Of a stretch of DNA of 64,000 nucleotides, positions 33,822-42,516 are shown piece after piece; position 1 is the stretch's first letter; every line of letters starts with the position of its first letter. A program made the position numbers and the translations under genes. The stretch comes from an uncultured Eubacteriales bacterium. GTDB taxonomy: Bacteria > Bacillota > Clostridia > Christensenellales > Aristaeellaceae. The stretch covers positions 16,227 through 80,226 of the forward strand of contig URJB01000008.1 of NCBI GenBank assembly GCA_900548145.1. The letters run 5' to 3'. Under the pieces are notes generated by a model. It was given only the letters and a program-made list of their open reading frames with translations. It was not told the DNA's origin and did not search any database.

Positions 33822-35075
33822 TCATTTCTCCGTATCAAAAGCATGGACTTCCCCCGTTGTCTGAGCTTCAGACCGATTTTCCGATCTGGCTTCGCCCAGT
33901 AGCGTTTCCCGGAAAGAATTGGGCGACATTCCGGTTTCCCGGCGGACAAATCTATTGAAATAGGAGCGGGAGGTAAAGCCCACCTCCCACGCGGCCCGTT
34001 CGATGGTCATATCCGGGTTTTGCAGAAGACTCCGCAGCCTTTCCAGCTTGCAGGCCGCGATATAGCGTCCGATGGGTTCGCCCGTTTCCCGGCGGAACAT
34101 ACGGTTGAGGTAGTCGCCGTTGTAGCCGGTGATATTGCCCAGCTGGGTCAGACTCAGATCGTCCTTCAAATGGCTGCGGATATAGGTTTGCAGCTGCCTG
34201 CAAGGGTTGATGTCCTGTTCCACGGGCTGGCTCAGAGTATAGACAAAGGGTTCTTCCGAGCCGTCCGCCTTGAGGGTGGCGCAGGCTTCTTCCATCCGGC
34301 GCAGGGCTTCCGGCAGTGTCCGTGCGTCGTCCGGCAGCGGGCTCAAAAGAATGGACAGCTTCAGACCGCAGCTTTCGGCCAACGCCCCCTGCAGGCGTTC
34401 CAGTACGCTGCTGTACCAGGAAAGAGGACGAACCCGTTTCCAGACGAGCCGATGAAATAACGCTCCGCTTTCCGAACGCAACAATGCCCAGCCTTCCAGT
34501 TCCTCCTGAAAATACCGGGGGATCAGGTTCAGCAGGCCTGGCGGCATTTCCCGGCCGTCAGCCAGATAGAGCAGCGTGCCGCACTGTCCCTCCTGAGGTT
34601 CCGGCAGGGAAACGGCCCTCTGGACGGAGATCACGCTCTTGGGTTCCTGCTTTTCCTCTGTCAGCACAGTATGGAGCAGACGGCGCGTCTGCTCTTCCTT
34701 GCGGATTTCTGAAAGCACCTTGTCGATCTGCTCCAGCAGCGTTTCGTCGCTCTCGTTTTTCAGCACGTAGCCCGCCGCGCCCTGCCGCATGGCCTCGTAC
34801 ACATAGTTAAAATCCGCATACCCCGTCAGCAGGATCACCTTGCAGTCCGGCTGCTCTTTCTGTACCCGGCTCAGCAGCTCCAGTCCTGTCATCCCGGGCA
34901 TACGGATATCGGACACCATCAGGTCGATGCGAGTTTTGCGCAGCACGTTCAACGTTTCCGCAGCACTGTTGGCTATATAAACATCCATATCCTCCCGGGC
35001 TTCCAGCTGCAGCGACAACGCGCCCGTCACGTGTGGTTCGTCATCCACCAGCAGCAAACGGAAAATTCGATCCAT
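33822..35075 (-). CDS. Response regulator with AraC-type output domain (YesN-like)
   Basis: 417 aa. Receiver domain 1-~120 with the acidic pair in LLVDDEP, phospho-acceptor Asp in LMVSDIRMPG (about 56) and Lys in YVLKNES (about 105). A ~170-residue middle region is followed by two AraC helix-turn-helix units (about 290-400; LTQLGNITGYNGDYLNRMF and IERAAWEVGFTSRSYF). Start ATG 35075 is three bases after the stop of the kinase gene. It should activate the adjacent sugar-transport operon. Candidate binding repeats lie upstream of the solute-binding-protein promoter (40582-40639). Confidence 0.93.
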   Translation of the reverse strand: MDRIFRLLLVDDEPHVTGALSLQLEAREDMDVYIANSAAETLNVLRKTRIDLMVSDIRMPGMTGLELLSRVQKEQPDCKVILLTGYADFNYVYEAMRQGAAGYVLKNESDETLLEQIDKVLSEIRKEEQTRRLLHTVLTEEKQEPKSVISVQRAVSLPEPQEGQCGTLLYLADGREMPPGLLNLIPRYFQEELEGWALLRSESGALFHRLVWKRVRPLSWYSSVLERLQGALAESCGLKLSILLSPLPDDARTLPEALRRMEEACATLKADGSEEPFVYTLSQPVEQDINPCRQLQTYIRSHLKDDLSLTQLGNITGYNGDYLNRMFRRETGEPIGRYIAACKLERLRSLLQNPDMTIERAAWEVGFTSRSYFNRFVRRETGMSPNSFRETLLGEARSENRSEAQTTGEVHAFDTEK

Positions 35076-35078
35076 GGC

Positions 35079-36812
35079 CTACGCTCCTTCTCTTTGTTTC
35101 ACGGTCAGGCATACCCGCAGCCCGCCCAGCGGCGAGCGGCTGAAAGAAAGCCCGCAGACCGGGTCGCCATAATGGATCGCCAGCCGGCGGTGGATATTGC
35201 TCAGGGCATGACCCGCCGGAGTCTCCTCCGATTCGCACTGGGCGTTGAGCCGGCTGATGGTCTGATCGGCCAAAGCGCTGCCGCTGTCCTCCACCCAGAT
35301 GCGGAGATAGGATCCCTCCCAGTGGAAGCTGAGCTTCACCCGCACCTGATCGTCGGCCTCGATGCCGTGTTCCAGCACATTTTCCAAAAGGGGCTGCAGG
35401 ATCAGCCGGGGTACGGCCAGCGAAACAAAGGCTTTGGGTACCGGCTCGATTTCGGCGCAGACCCGGTGACCGAAGCGCATCAATTGGATGCTCAAATAGA
35501 TCACGGCGTGGTCGTACTCTTCCTGAAGAGGCAGTACGTTCCGGCTCTGATCGGTAATATAGCGGAAATAATCCCCCAGATAGCGGCTGAGCTTCTCCGC
35601 CGCTTCCTGATCCTCCATTTTCACCAGATGGCTAAGCAGGTAGAAGCTGTTGTAAAGAAAATGCGGGTTGATTTGGGCCTGCAGGTGCTTCATCTTCGCG
35701 TCCTGCAAAAGGATGGTCTGCTTATAGTCCTTTTCGATCAGCCCGGCCAGTTGGGCGGTCATTCGGTTGAAATGACGGGACAGCCGATCGAACTCATCGG
35801 TATAGGAGGGCTCCAGCCGGGTCTGCAGCCGTCCCTCGCTGATACGGTCGAAGGCCCATAGAAGATCGTTGATCGGCCGCGCCACTGTGCGCCGGACGCT
35901 GAGCATATAAAATGCCAGCGCCACAAAGCCGCACGCCGTGAACAGCACCATCAGATTCTGAAGCCGGTTTGGAAAAGCGTACAGTTTCTGTGCATCGATC
36001 AGCTGCACCAGCAGGCAGTCCGGGTTTTCATCCAGCAGTTTTCCAACTGCCACGTATTTTCGGCCGTTCACTTTCGTGTCAAGGAAGCCAACTTCTCTGG
36101 TAAAGGCCATGCTCATCAGCGCCGCCGCGTGATCCGGTGCGGCGGGAGTGGCGTAAACCACCTTTTCCGGCAGATAAATCAGATAGGCCATGGCTGCGTT
36201 CCCGTCCGTGGCGAGGGACTGGAGACTTTCCAGAACCCGTGTCCGGCGAAAGGAAACGCGAAGATAGAACGTGGGCTCCCGGTCGGTCACATAGCTGGAA
36301 ATGGGCACCATATAGTTGACCGTCAGTTCGCCCTCCAGCGAGGACAGAAGCCGGAAGCCGCCCTCTCTGACTTCCGCCAGCAGAGAGCGCATTTCGTCCC
36401 TGCTCAGATAGGTTACGGCAGGCGCTTTGCCAACGCCCAGCCGAAAATCATGCTGGTAGCTGTACAGCTCCAGCCGGTCGATGTTGCGGTTGTAGGTGCT
36501 CAGGTTTTCCAGATAGGTCAGCGCGTCATTCAGCTCGGTGTAGCGTTCCGACGGCTTCATCGTCTGGTAGTAAGCAAACAGGTGCGTGATAAACCGGCTT
36601 TGGGTGGCGCACTGCATTTCATACTGCAGGTTGGCAATATCATCGTCGAACCGCTGGCTCAGATAGCGCAGACTGTTGGCCGTGGACTGGTTCAGCTCAT
36701 GCTGAACGCTGCTGCGGCTCCAGGCAATCAGCGCAAATAAAGCGCCCTCCAGTACCAGAAGGCAGACCAGAAAAATAACAAAAAGCCGGTTAAACGCCGT
36801 CCGCCTGAACAA
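35079..36812 (-). CDS. Sensor histidine kinase, YesM/LytS-type
   Basis: 577 aa. Transmembrane helix 1 (about 10-30), extracellular sensor domain (about 35-280), transmembrane helix 2 (about 285-305), HAMP (about 310-362), then the His_kinase block QINPHFLYNSFYLLSHLV with the phospho-acceptor histidine near residue 388, and a HATPase domain (N-box near 468, VEDSG). The start is TTG 36812 with AGGGGGCGG upstream. Paired with the YesN-like regulator three bases downstream. The ligand is probably a sugar or the loaded binding protein of the neighbouring transporter (inference). Confidence 0.93.
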   Translation of the reverse strand: MFRRTAFNRLFVIFLVCLLVLEGALFALIAWSRSSVQHELNQSTANSLRYLSQRFDDDIANLQYEMQCATQSRFITHLFAYYQTMKPSERYTELNDALTYLENLSTYNRNIDRLELYSYQHDFRLGVGKAPAVTYLSRDEMRSLLAEVREGGFRLLSSLEGELTVNYMVPISSYVTDREPTFYLRVSFRRTRVLESLQSLATDGNAAMAYLIYLPEKVVYATPAAPDHAAALMSMAFTREVGFLDTKVNGRKYVAVGKLLDENPDCLLVQLIDAQKLYAFPNRLQNLMVLFTACGFVALAFYMLSVRRTVARPINDLLWAFDRISEGRLQTRLEPSYTDEFDRLSRHFNRMTAQLAGLIEKDYKQTILLQDAKMKHLQAQINPHFLYNSFYLLSHLVKMEDQEAAEKLSRYLGDYFRYITDQSRNVLPLQEEYDHAVIYLSIQLMRFGHRVCAEIEPVPKAFVSLAVPRLILQPLLENVLEHGIEADDQVRVKLSFHWEGSYLRIWVEDSGSALADQTISRLNAQCESEETPAGHALSNIHRRLAIHYGDPVCGLSFSRSPLGGLRVCLTVKQREGA

Positions 36813-36889
36813 AAAACGCCGCCCCCTGATGCCGCCGCACGACCCGCCTGTTCCGGCGGGCCGTGCAGTCTCATTTGGATGGTTCTATC

Positions 36890-37813
36890 TTACTCCTTCA
36901 CGCTGCCGCGAACAAGGCCCTTGGCGAAGTACTTTTGCAGGAAGGGGTACACGCACATGATGGGGAAAATAGCCAGAAAGATCTTCGCGCCGTTAGCGCC
37001 GTCCGCCGTGGCATTGGCTACCGCGTCCTCCAGCGTCATGCCGGTCTCGCCCACCGCGCTGTCCACGATGACGATGGAGCGCAGGTAGGTCTGCAGGGGT
37101 TTCAGGCTCATGTCCTTGATGTAGAGCATACCGTCAAACCAGGCGTTCCAGTGCTGCAGAATGATGAACAGCGACACCGTGGCAATGGAGGGCTTGCACA
37201 GGGGCAGGATGATCCGGGTCAGTGTGGTCCAGTGGCCCGCACCGTCGATAAAGGCGGATTCGGAAATGGCCTCCGGCAGTCCCTTCATGAAATTCATCAT
37301 CAGGATGATGTAGTAGGTGCCCACGGCGCATGGAAGGATCATGGCCCAGAAGGTATTCAGAAGGCCCGTGTATCGGACCACCAGATAGGTGGGGATCATG
37401 CCGCCGTTGAAAAGCATAGTGCCCATGAAGTACCACACGAAATACTTGCGCTTGGGAAACGCACTCTGCCGCAGGGACATGGGATAAGAGGCCAGCACCG
37501 TCATCAGCATGGACACAGCCCAGCCCACGATAGCGCGGAGGAACGTGACCAGATAGGAGCGGAAAAACTGCGCGTCGCCCACTACGATCTCATAGTTTTC
37601 CAGATTGAAATCAATGGGCCAGAGCGTGACCTTGTTGGAAACCACCGCATCGATGCCGCTGAAGGACACCGCCAGAATGTGGAGCACCGGCACCAGACAG
37701 AGCATGCCCACCAGAAAGCAGAAGATATAGTTGAAAACCACGAACACGCGCCGCCCTGCGGAAACCTTGATCTTCTTCTTCGGGGCGCTGAAAGTTGCAG
37801 CGGCTTGAGCCAT
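36890..37813 (-). CDS. Carbohydrate ABC transporter permease, LplC-type
   Basis: 307 aa, six predicted membrane helices. The EAA loop for ATPase contact reads EAISESAFIDGAGHWTTL (about 203-220). The length and the N-terminal VFVVFNYIFCFLVG pattern match the CUT1-family LplC/YtcP branch. ATG 37813 has GGAGG upstream. No ATPase gene is linked, which is normal for this family, since a shared MsmX-type ATPase encoded elsewhere usually serves. Together with the LplB-like permease and the binding protein upstream it forms one uptake system. Confidence 0.93.
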   Translation of the reverse strand: MAQAAATFSAPKKKIKVSAGRRVFVVFNYIFCFLVGMLCLVPVLHILAVSFSGIDAVVSNKVTLWPIDFNLENYEIVVGDAQFFRSYLVTFLRAIVGWAVSMLMTVLASYPMSLRQSAFPKRKYFVWYFMGTMLFNGGMIPTYLVVRYTGLLNTFWAMILPCAVGTYYIILMMNFMKGLPEAISESAFIDGAGHWTTLTRIILPLCKPSIATVSLFIILQHWNAWFDGMLYIKDMSLKPLQTYLRSIVIVDSAVGETGMTLEDAVANATADGANGAKIFLAIFPIMCVYPFLQKYFAKGLVRGSVKE

Positions 37814-37828
37814 GACGAACGACCTCCT

Positions 37829-38764
37829 TTAGAAAACGCGGTATCCGCTGGTTTTGTAGGCCACCCGGTAGGACACGATGACCAGCGTGCAGGAAATGAC
37901 GGACTTGAACAGCCCGGCGGCGGTGGAAAGGCCGAACTGACCGCCCGCGCCGAAGCCCATGCGGTATACCAGCGTATCCAGAATATCGCCGGACTCGTAA
38001 ACAACCTCGTTATACATATTGAACACCTGGTCGAAACCAGCGCTCATGATATTGCCGATGGCCAGCGCGGTCATCAGGATGATGGTCGGTACAATTGCGG
38101 GAAGGGTAACGTGGAGCATCTGCTTCCAGTGACCTGCGCCGTCGATGGACGCGGCCTCGTACAGATCCACGTTTACGCCGGTGACCGCCGCCAGATAGAC
38201 GATGGTGCCGTAGCCGAATTCCTTCCAGATGTGAGTAAAGATCAGGGTGAAGGGAAACCACTTGTTGTCGCCCAAAAAGATGATGTTTTTGCCGCCCAGC
38301 GCCACGAGCAGCTTGTTGACCAGACCGCTGCCGCCCAGTAGCTTGACAAAGATGCCCGCCAGCAGCACCCAGGAAATGAAGTGGGGCAGGTAGATCATGG
38401 TCTGCACCGTGCGTTTGAAACCGCTGGAACCCAACTCGTTCAGCAGCAGCGTAAAGGCCACGGGCACCACCACGCCCAGCACGATCTTCCACACGGACAG
38501 GGTCAGGGTGTTGCGCAGGGCGCGGCCGAAGCCGGGCATGCCGAACAGGGTCTTGAAGTTCTGCAGTCCCACCCACTTGGAGCCAAGCACGCCCTTTGCA
38601 GGCAGAAACTTCTGGAAGGCGATCACGATGCCAGCCATCGGAATGTAGTTATAGATAAACAGAAGCAGAACGGGCAGAAGCAGCATCAAATACAGGGGCA
38701 GATTCCGCCGGAATTGATTCCTGCGCTTGAGGCTGCGCTGCGCGGCAATTTGCTGTTGGCTCAT
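37829..38764 (-). CDS. Carbohydrate ABC transporter permease, LplB-type
   Basis: 311 aa from ATG 38764 (GGGAGGAA upstream). After a basic N-terminus (RSLKRRNQFRRNLPLY) come six helices. The EAA motif is EAASIDGAGHWKQMLHVTLP (about 178-198). The family motif FQKFLPAKGVLGSKWVG is seen after helix 1. It is the partner of the LplC-like subunit, 15 bases downstream. A strong hairpin lies between this gene and the binding-protein gene upstream. Confidence 0.93.
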   Translation of the reverse strand: MSQQQIAAQRSLKRRNQFRRNLPLYLMLLLPVLLLFIYNYIPMAGIVIAFQKFLPAKGVLGSKWVGLQNFKTLFGMPGFGRALRNTLTLSVWKIVLGVVVPVAFTLLLNELGSSGFKRTVQTMIYLPHFISWVLLAGIFVKLLGGSGLVNKLLVALGGKNIIFLGDNKWFPFTLIFTHIWKEFGYGTIVYLAAVTGVNVDLYEAASIDGAGHWKQMLHVTLPAIVPTIILMTALAIGNIMSAGFDQVFNMYNEVVYESGDILDTLVYRMGFGAGGQFGLSTAAGLFKSVISCTLVIVSYRVAYKTSGYRVF

Positions 38765-38832
38765 GAAAATTCCTCCCAAAGTGAAAATATGCGATAAGAG
38801 CAGGCGGGCTTTCAGGATAAATCGTTTCAAAA

Positions 38833-38870
38833 ATCCCCCGTCCCGGAGCCGGGGCCCTGAGACGGGGGAT
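38833..38870 (-). promoter_or_regulatory. Intercistronic hairpin between binding protein and permease genes
   Basis: ATCCCCCGTC / GACGGGGGAT with an 18-base, partly paired loop, and no T-run. In malE-malF type operons such stems protect the upstream mRNA, giving more binding protein than permease. Similar use here is inferred. Confidence 0.65.
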
Positions 38871-38884
38871 CGTTGATCCGCCGG

Positions 38885-40486
38885 TTACTTCTGGCTGGCG
38901 TAGTATTCGTTCACTTCGTCGGTGATGGTCTGGCCGCCGTTAGCGTACCAATCCTGCACGGCCTTTTCCCACACGGAGATATCCTCGCCGGTGATGACCT
39001 TGGCGATGGCGCTGCGCAGGTCGTCCAGCAGCGTACTTTCATAGATGCTCATGGTCTCGGTCAGCGGGCCGTTATAGGCGGGCACCAGCCAGCCGCCTTC
39101 CAGCAGGCTGTTCTGCAGCGGGTAAGCCTCGGTCTGGCAGATCAGGCGGCCCAGCATGGAGCGGTCGCCCTCCTTGGCCTTGAGGCACTGAGCATAGAAG
39201 TCCTTGATAACAGGGGCTACTTCCTCCACGGTCAGGTTCGCGTTCAGCGCTTCGTTGATGAGCTTGGAACGGTAGAAGTCGAAATCACCGCGGCCGAAGT
39301 TGCGGAAGATACGCAGATCCCAGTACAGGAAAGCGTCGTCGGGGTCGGAATAGTACTTCGGGATCTCTTCGTCGGTGGGCTCGGTGTACATGTGCTGCTC
39401 CAGCTCCATCATCTTGAAGATGGCTTCAGGATTCTTGCAGGCGGTAGTAACACAGGTGAAGGTGTTGCAGTTCGCATTGGTCCACTGCTTGAAGCGCTCG
39501 CCGTCCACGCTGGGCGCGGCCACGCAGGTCCAGATCGCTTCGGGATCGTTGACCATGTTGGTCTTCAGGTCCGTTACCACGTGCCAGCCGGTGGCATAGT
39601 ACATACCGGCTCGGCCGTTGGCGATCTGCTCGGCCACGGTCTTGTCGTCGCACACGGCCATATCGGGCACGACCAGACCCTTCTCATAGATCTCCTGCAT
39701 TTTCAGCAGGCCTTCGCGGGCGGTGTCACTGACATAAGCGTATTCATAGGTGCCGTCTTCCTTGGGCTGCCAGCAGCCGGCGATGGCACCGTAGGCGGCC
39801 AGGATCGCGTCGTAGTTGTGGCTGGTGGTGCCGGTCATGGCGATGCCAATGGTATCCTCGCCGCCCAGCTTGGCGTCCTTGAAAGCCTGCGCCACAGCGA
39901 TCATCTCGTCGAGGGTCCGGGGGGCTTCCATGTTCACCTTATCCAGCCAGTCCTGACGGATCCACAGGATCTGCGTATTGTTGTAGAAGTTGTTCACGCA
40001 GGGCACGGCCAGAAGCTGACCATCCACAGTGCAGGCATCCCACATATCAAGGCTGTCCAGGGCGTCCTTTACCAGGCGTTTCTGCTGGTAGCCCTCATAG
40101 GCGGCGCGCACATCCTGCAGTACGCCGTTTTCTACCAGCGTGTAGAACATGGCTTTGTTACAGATGATGACGTCGGGCAGGTCACCGGAGGCCATGGCGG
40201 TATTGATGAGTGCTGCCAACGCGGTTTCGTCTTCAGCGATCTGGCGTTCCACATCAATATTCAGATAATCCTTGTACGCGTCGATCCACACGTTCTGGGT
40301 AGCGGAGGCGCGGCGGGGGTCGTTCGCATCATAGTTGGTGTTGCCGGTCTTGAAGTCCTCGCTTAGAATGGTGAGCTTGATGGGTTCTTCGTACTTGCCG
40401 TACACGTCCGTTTCTTCCGCCGCAGCGAAAAAACAGAGGCTGAGGCACAGGATGAGAGTCAGTGCAATAGCGACGAGACGTTTCAT
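38885..40486 (-). CDS. Extracellular solute-binding protein, LplA-type
   Basis: 533 aa. A signal peptide (MKRLVAIALTLILCLSLCF, cut after AAA) opens the protein; the LSLC motif is not a good lipobox, so release or SPase I processing is more likely than lipidation. The body has typical family-1 binding protein features: SGDLPDVIICNKAMF, NNTQILWIRQDWLDKVNMEAPRTLDE and a C-terminal GEDISVWEKAVQDWYANGGQ. The long size matches LplA-type proteins serving LplBC permeases that import oligosaccharides. AAGGAGG precedes ATG 40486, and a sigma-A promoter lies 36 bases upstream. Confidence 0.93.
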   Translation of the reverse strand: MKRLVAIALTLILCLSLCFFAAAEETDVYGKYEEPIKLTILSEDFKTGNTNYDANDPRRASATQNVWIDAYKDYLNIDVERQIAEDETALAALINTAMASGDLPDVIICNKAMFYTLVENGVLQDVRAAYEGYQQKRLVKDALDSLDMWDACTVDGQLLAVPCVNNFYNNTQILWIRQDWLDKVNMEAPRTLDEMIAVAQAFKDAKLGGEDTIGIAMTGTTSHNYDAILAAYGAIAGCWQPKEDGTYEYAYVSDTAREGLLKMQEIYEKGLVVPDMAVCDDKTVAEQIANGRAGMYYATGWHVVTDLKTNMVNDPEAIWTCVAAPSVDGERFKQWTNANCNTFTCVTTACKNPEAIFKMMELEQHMYTEPTDEEIPKYYSDPDDAFLYWDLRIFRNFGRGDFDFYRSKLINEALNANLTVEEVAPVIKDFYAQCLKAKEGDRSMLGRLICQTEAYPLQNSLLEGGWLVPAYNGPLTETMSIYESTLLDDLRSAIAKVITGEDISVWEKAVQDWYANGGQTITDEVNEYYASQK

Positions 40487-40521
40487 GGGGTACCCTCCTT
40501 GAAGTTTTAATTGATGTTATC

Positions 40522-40551
40522 AGTATATAATTTGTCATTTCTGACCGTCAA
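40522..40551 (-). promoter_or_regulatory. Promoter of the sugar-transport operon
   Basis: Minus strand TTGACG (40551-40546), 18-base spacer, TATACT (40527-40522). Confidence 0.7.
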
Positions 40552-40581
40552 TTGAATTATACGTACATTTTTACTGGATAA

Positions 40582-40639
40582 ATTGCCCAATCACGACTTT
40601 TTGATCCCAATTTTGCCAAAAGACGGAATTGCTCAATCA
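40582..40639. promoter_or_regulatory. Two 12-base direct repeats, candidate YesN-type operator
   Basis: ATTGCCCAATCA (40582-40593) and ATTGCTCAATCA (40628-40639) start 46 bases apart, upstream of the -35 box of the binding-protein promoter. AraC-type regulators bind paired direct repeats placed this way. Assignment to the adjacent regulator is inference. Confidence 0.5.
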
Positions 40640-40718
40640 ACAAAGGAAGATTTTGGGGCGGGGAGATTGAGAACCTTTTAAGCGGCAGAAAGGAAGAAGG
40701 TTGCATCCAACAAATCGT

Positions 40719-41300
40719 TCAGTTCGTATCCTTCTTTGCGCAGTTTTTGGACGAGCGCAGCTTTTTCGCCTTGAGTTGCGCCGCGCATCGTTCTTCTCTC
40801 AAGGCGATTTCTTTTTTATTACGGCATTCTCCGCTCTGAGAAGTTCGTTCTCAGCTATGAGCTGAATCATTTCCTCTCGTTCGGATGGGGTTAACTCTGC
40901 CAATACATTTTTTTCATGTCAGGCTCCTTGGGTGGTCATCCTTTTCGTTGAGCGGCCAATCCTTGATACCCTTTCATTCTATAGTATCTGACCCATTGAT
41001 ACAAGAGACCGTTATTGATTCCGACCGAAATTGCCGTTTCTCTACACGATGCACCAGCTAAAACTTTGGCTACCAATTCATATTTTTTTCTGCTGTCCAT
41101 ACTTTGTTCTGGTTTTTATGCCTCAGGACTTCTGGTTCGCAAACATCTTCTATGCGAACCCAAGTCCGAATCGTATCGTGAAATCGTTTTTCGTTTACTC
41201 CGTCTGGTGTCTCTGACCATCTCCCTTGTCGGTACAAATCAACACATATTTTCTTGTACTCATATGTTAAATGAAAATGCAGAAAAGCGGCCAATCTCAT
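40719..41300 (-). pseudogene. Decayed IS3-family OrfA transposase
   Basis: Read on the minus strand in three frames, the DNA spells an IS3/IS150-type OrfA: TYEYKKICVDLYRQG and RTWVRIEDVCEP (first HTH, frame ending near 41093), then KKYELVAKVLAGASCRETA with GLLYQWVRYYRMKGYQGL (second HTH), then ELTPSEREEMIQLIAENELLR and a basic tail ending at 40719. Frame changes occur in A-runs (about 41093, 40920, 40825). No OrfB with a DDE domain follows, and no terminal inverted repeats were found. It is an inactive remnant between the sugar operon and the FMN-binding protein gene. Confidence 0.72.
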
Positions 41301-42403
41301 TATTCTACTGCTACCCCGCCCACCGGCACTCGGTTTTCATACGCCTTCTCGATCGCTTCCAGAAGCAGACCATGACTGTCGCTGAGGCTTATGGTGGCCA
41401 TGCTGCGCAGGTCGGCAAGATCGTCCTTTTCCTGCTGGCTCAGGGCAGACAGCCGTTCCTGATCCTCCTCGGCATTTGAAGCCGGGTCAAGAGGACGGCC
41501 CGTGGAGGGGCGGGTGGAGCTGCCATACCAGTCCCGAAGCTCCGCCACGGTTTTGCCGGTCATCCACTGCTGGTAGGCGTTCATTTGTTTGTACCATTCG
41601 TTGGAGGGATTCATGCCGTAGCCGTCGCCCCGGTCGCGCTTGGTTTTCCACTGGGAAAGCTCCTCGGCGGCGCTTTCTTCGGTGTTCTGGCTGACGCCCG
41701 TGACCTTGCCGGTGGCGGGGTCGGTGACGTTGTAGCCTTCCCGGCCCGGCCAACCGCTGAAATGAGGCATGGTTTCGCCGTCATAATTGGGGGTGGATAC
41801 TTCATACACGTCCACAAATACGTTCAGAATTTTGCCCTCCCGGTCAAAGAGCGCGTTCGCCATGGCGATGTTGAAGGAATAGACCGGCGTGCCCTCCGCG
41901 TCCTTTCCGGGGCCGTTGCGGAAATTGGCCGTGCTGCCAAGCCCGGAAAAGACCTGCGCCGTGGCGGGATCGACCGTGGGGGAGGGCTGGGCAGACGGCG
42001 TGTTTTCGCTGCTGACGCTGCCCTCTCCGCCGCCTGCGCGAAGCTGCTCCAGAATGCCTTTCATGGCGGTCAGCATACTGTCCGAAGAACCGGTGGCCCC
42101 GCTGACCGCGTCCACGCCATCCAGACCCTGCTTTTCCAAAACGGCCTGCCGGATGCCCTCCAGCGCCTTCCCGAAATATTCGGATTCGTTCCCGTTGCGG
42201 TTTTTGGCGTCGAATTCCGTGATCTTCCCATCCCGAACGGTGACGGAGACGATGACGTCATCGTTGTAGCCGGGGGCCAGATCCTGATAAACGCCGTCGG
42301 CATAGTCCGCCGCCAGCGCGCCGGAAAAGCTCAGAAGCCCGGCGGCGGCCAGCGCCAGCAGCGCCCTTCGGCATTTTTGGGGAAAAAGACGGTTCTCCTT
42401 CAT
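41300..42403 (-). CDS. Secreted FMN-binding domain protein
   Basis: 367 aa. Signal peptide (residues 1-~31, ALA cut). First domain (about 33-120) is an FMN-binding domain with DAVSGATGSSDSMLTA; the threonine/serine in SGATGSS is the site where ApbE covalently links FMN through phosphate. After a Ser/Pro linker (125-145) a second domain (about 150-365) of unknown type contains NGPGKDAEGTPVYSFN and ends SDSHGLLLEAIEKAYENR. No other redox partner lies nearby. Such proteins take part in extracellular electron transfer or respiration by flavin, but this is family inference. ATG 42403 follows GAGGAGG. Confidence 0.8.
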   Translation of the reverse strand: MKENRLFPQKCRRALLALAAAGLLSFSGALAADYADGVYQDLAPGYNDDVIVSVTVRDGKITEFDAKNRNGNESEYFGKALEGIRQAVLEKQGLDGVDAVSGATGSSDSMLTAMKGILEQLRAGGGEGSVSSENTPSAQPSPTVDPATAQVFSGLGSTANFRNGPGKDAEGTPVYSFNIAMANALFDREGKILNVFVDVYEVSTPNYDGETMPHFSGWPGREGYNVTDPATGKVTGVSQNTEESAAEELSQWKTKRDRGDGYGMNPSNEWYKQMNAYQQWMTGKTVAELRDWYGSSTRPSTGRPLDPASNAEEDQERLSALSQQEKDDLADLRSMATISLSDSHGLLLEAIEKAYENRVPVGGVAVE

Positions 42404-42425
42404 GCAAAAGACCTCCTCTGTCCGC

Positions 42426-42455
42426 TTGACATTTCTTGCTTAAATATAGTATAAA
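42426..42455 (+). promoter_or_regulatory. Sigma-A promoter of purA
   Basis: TTGACA (42426-42431), 18-base spacer, TATAAA (42450-42455), 61 bases before the start codon. Confidence 0.8.
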
Positions 42456-42516
42456 GGGGAATGGCCTATGCTTATTTTTGTCCCGGCCGCAGAAGCGAGT
42501 GAAGGAGAGATCAGTT

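Noticed and set aside
33822..34810. Plus-strand frames opposite the YesN-like gene
   Set aside because: Antisense shadows without ribosome-binding sites or motifs.
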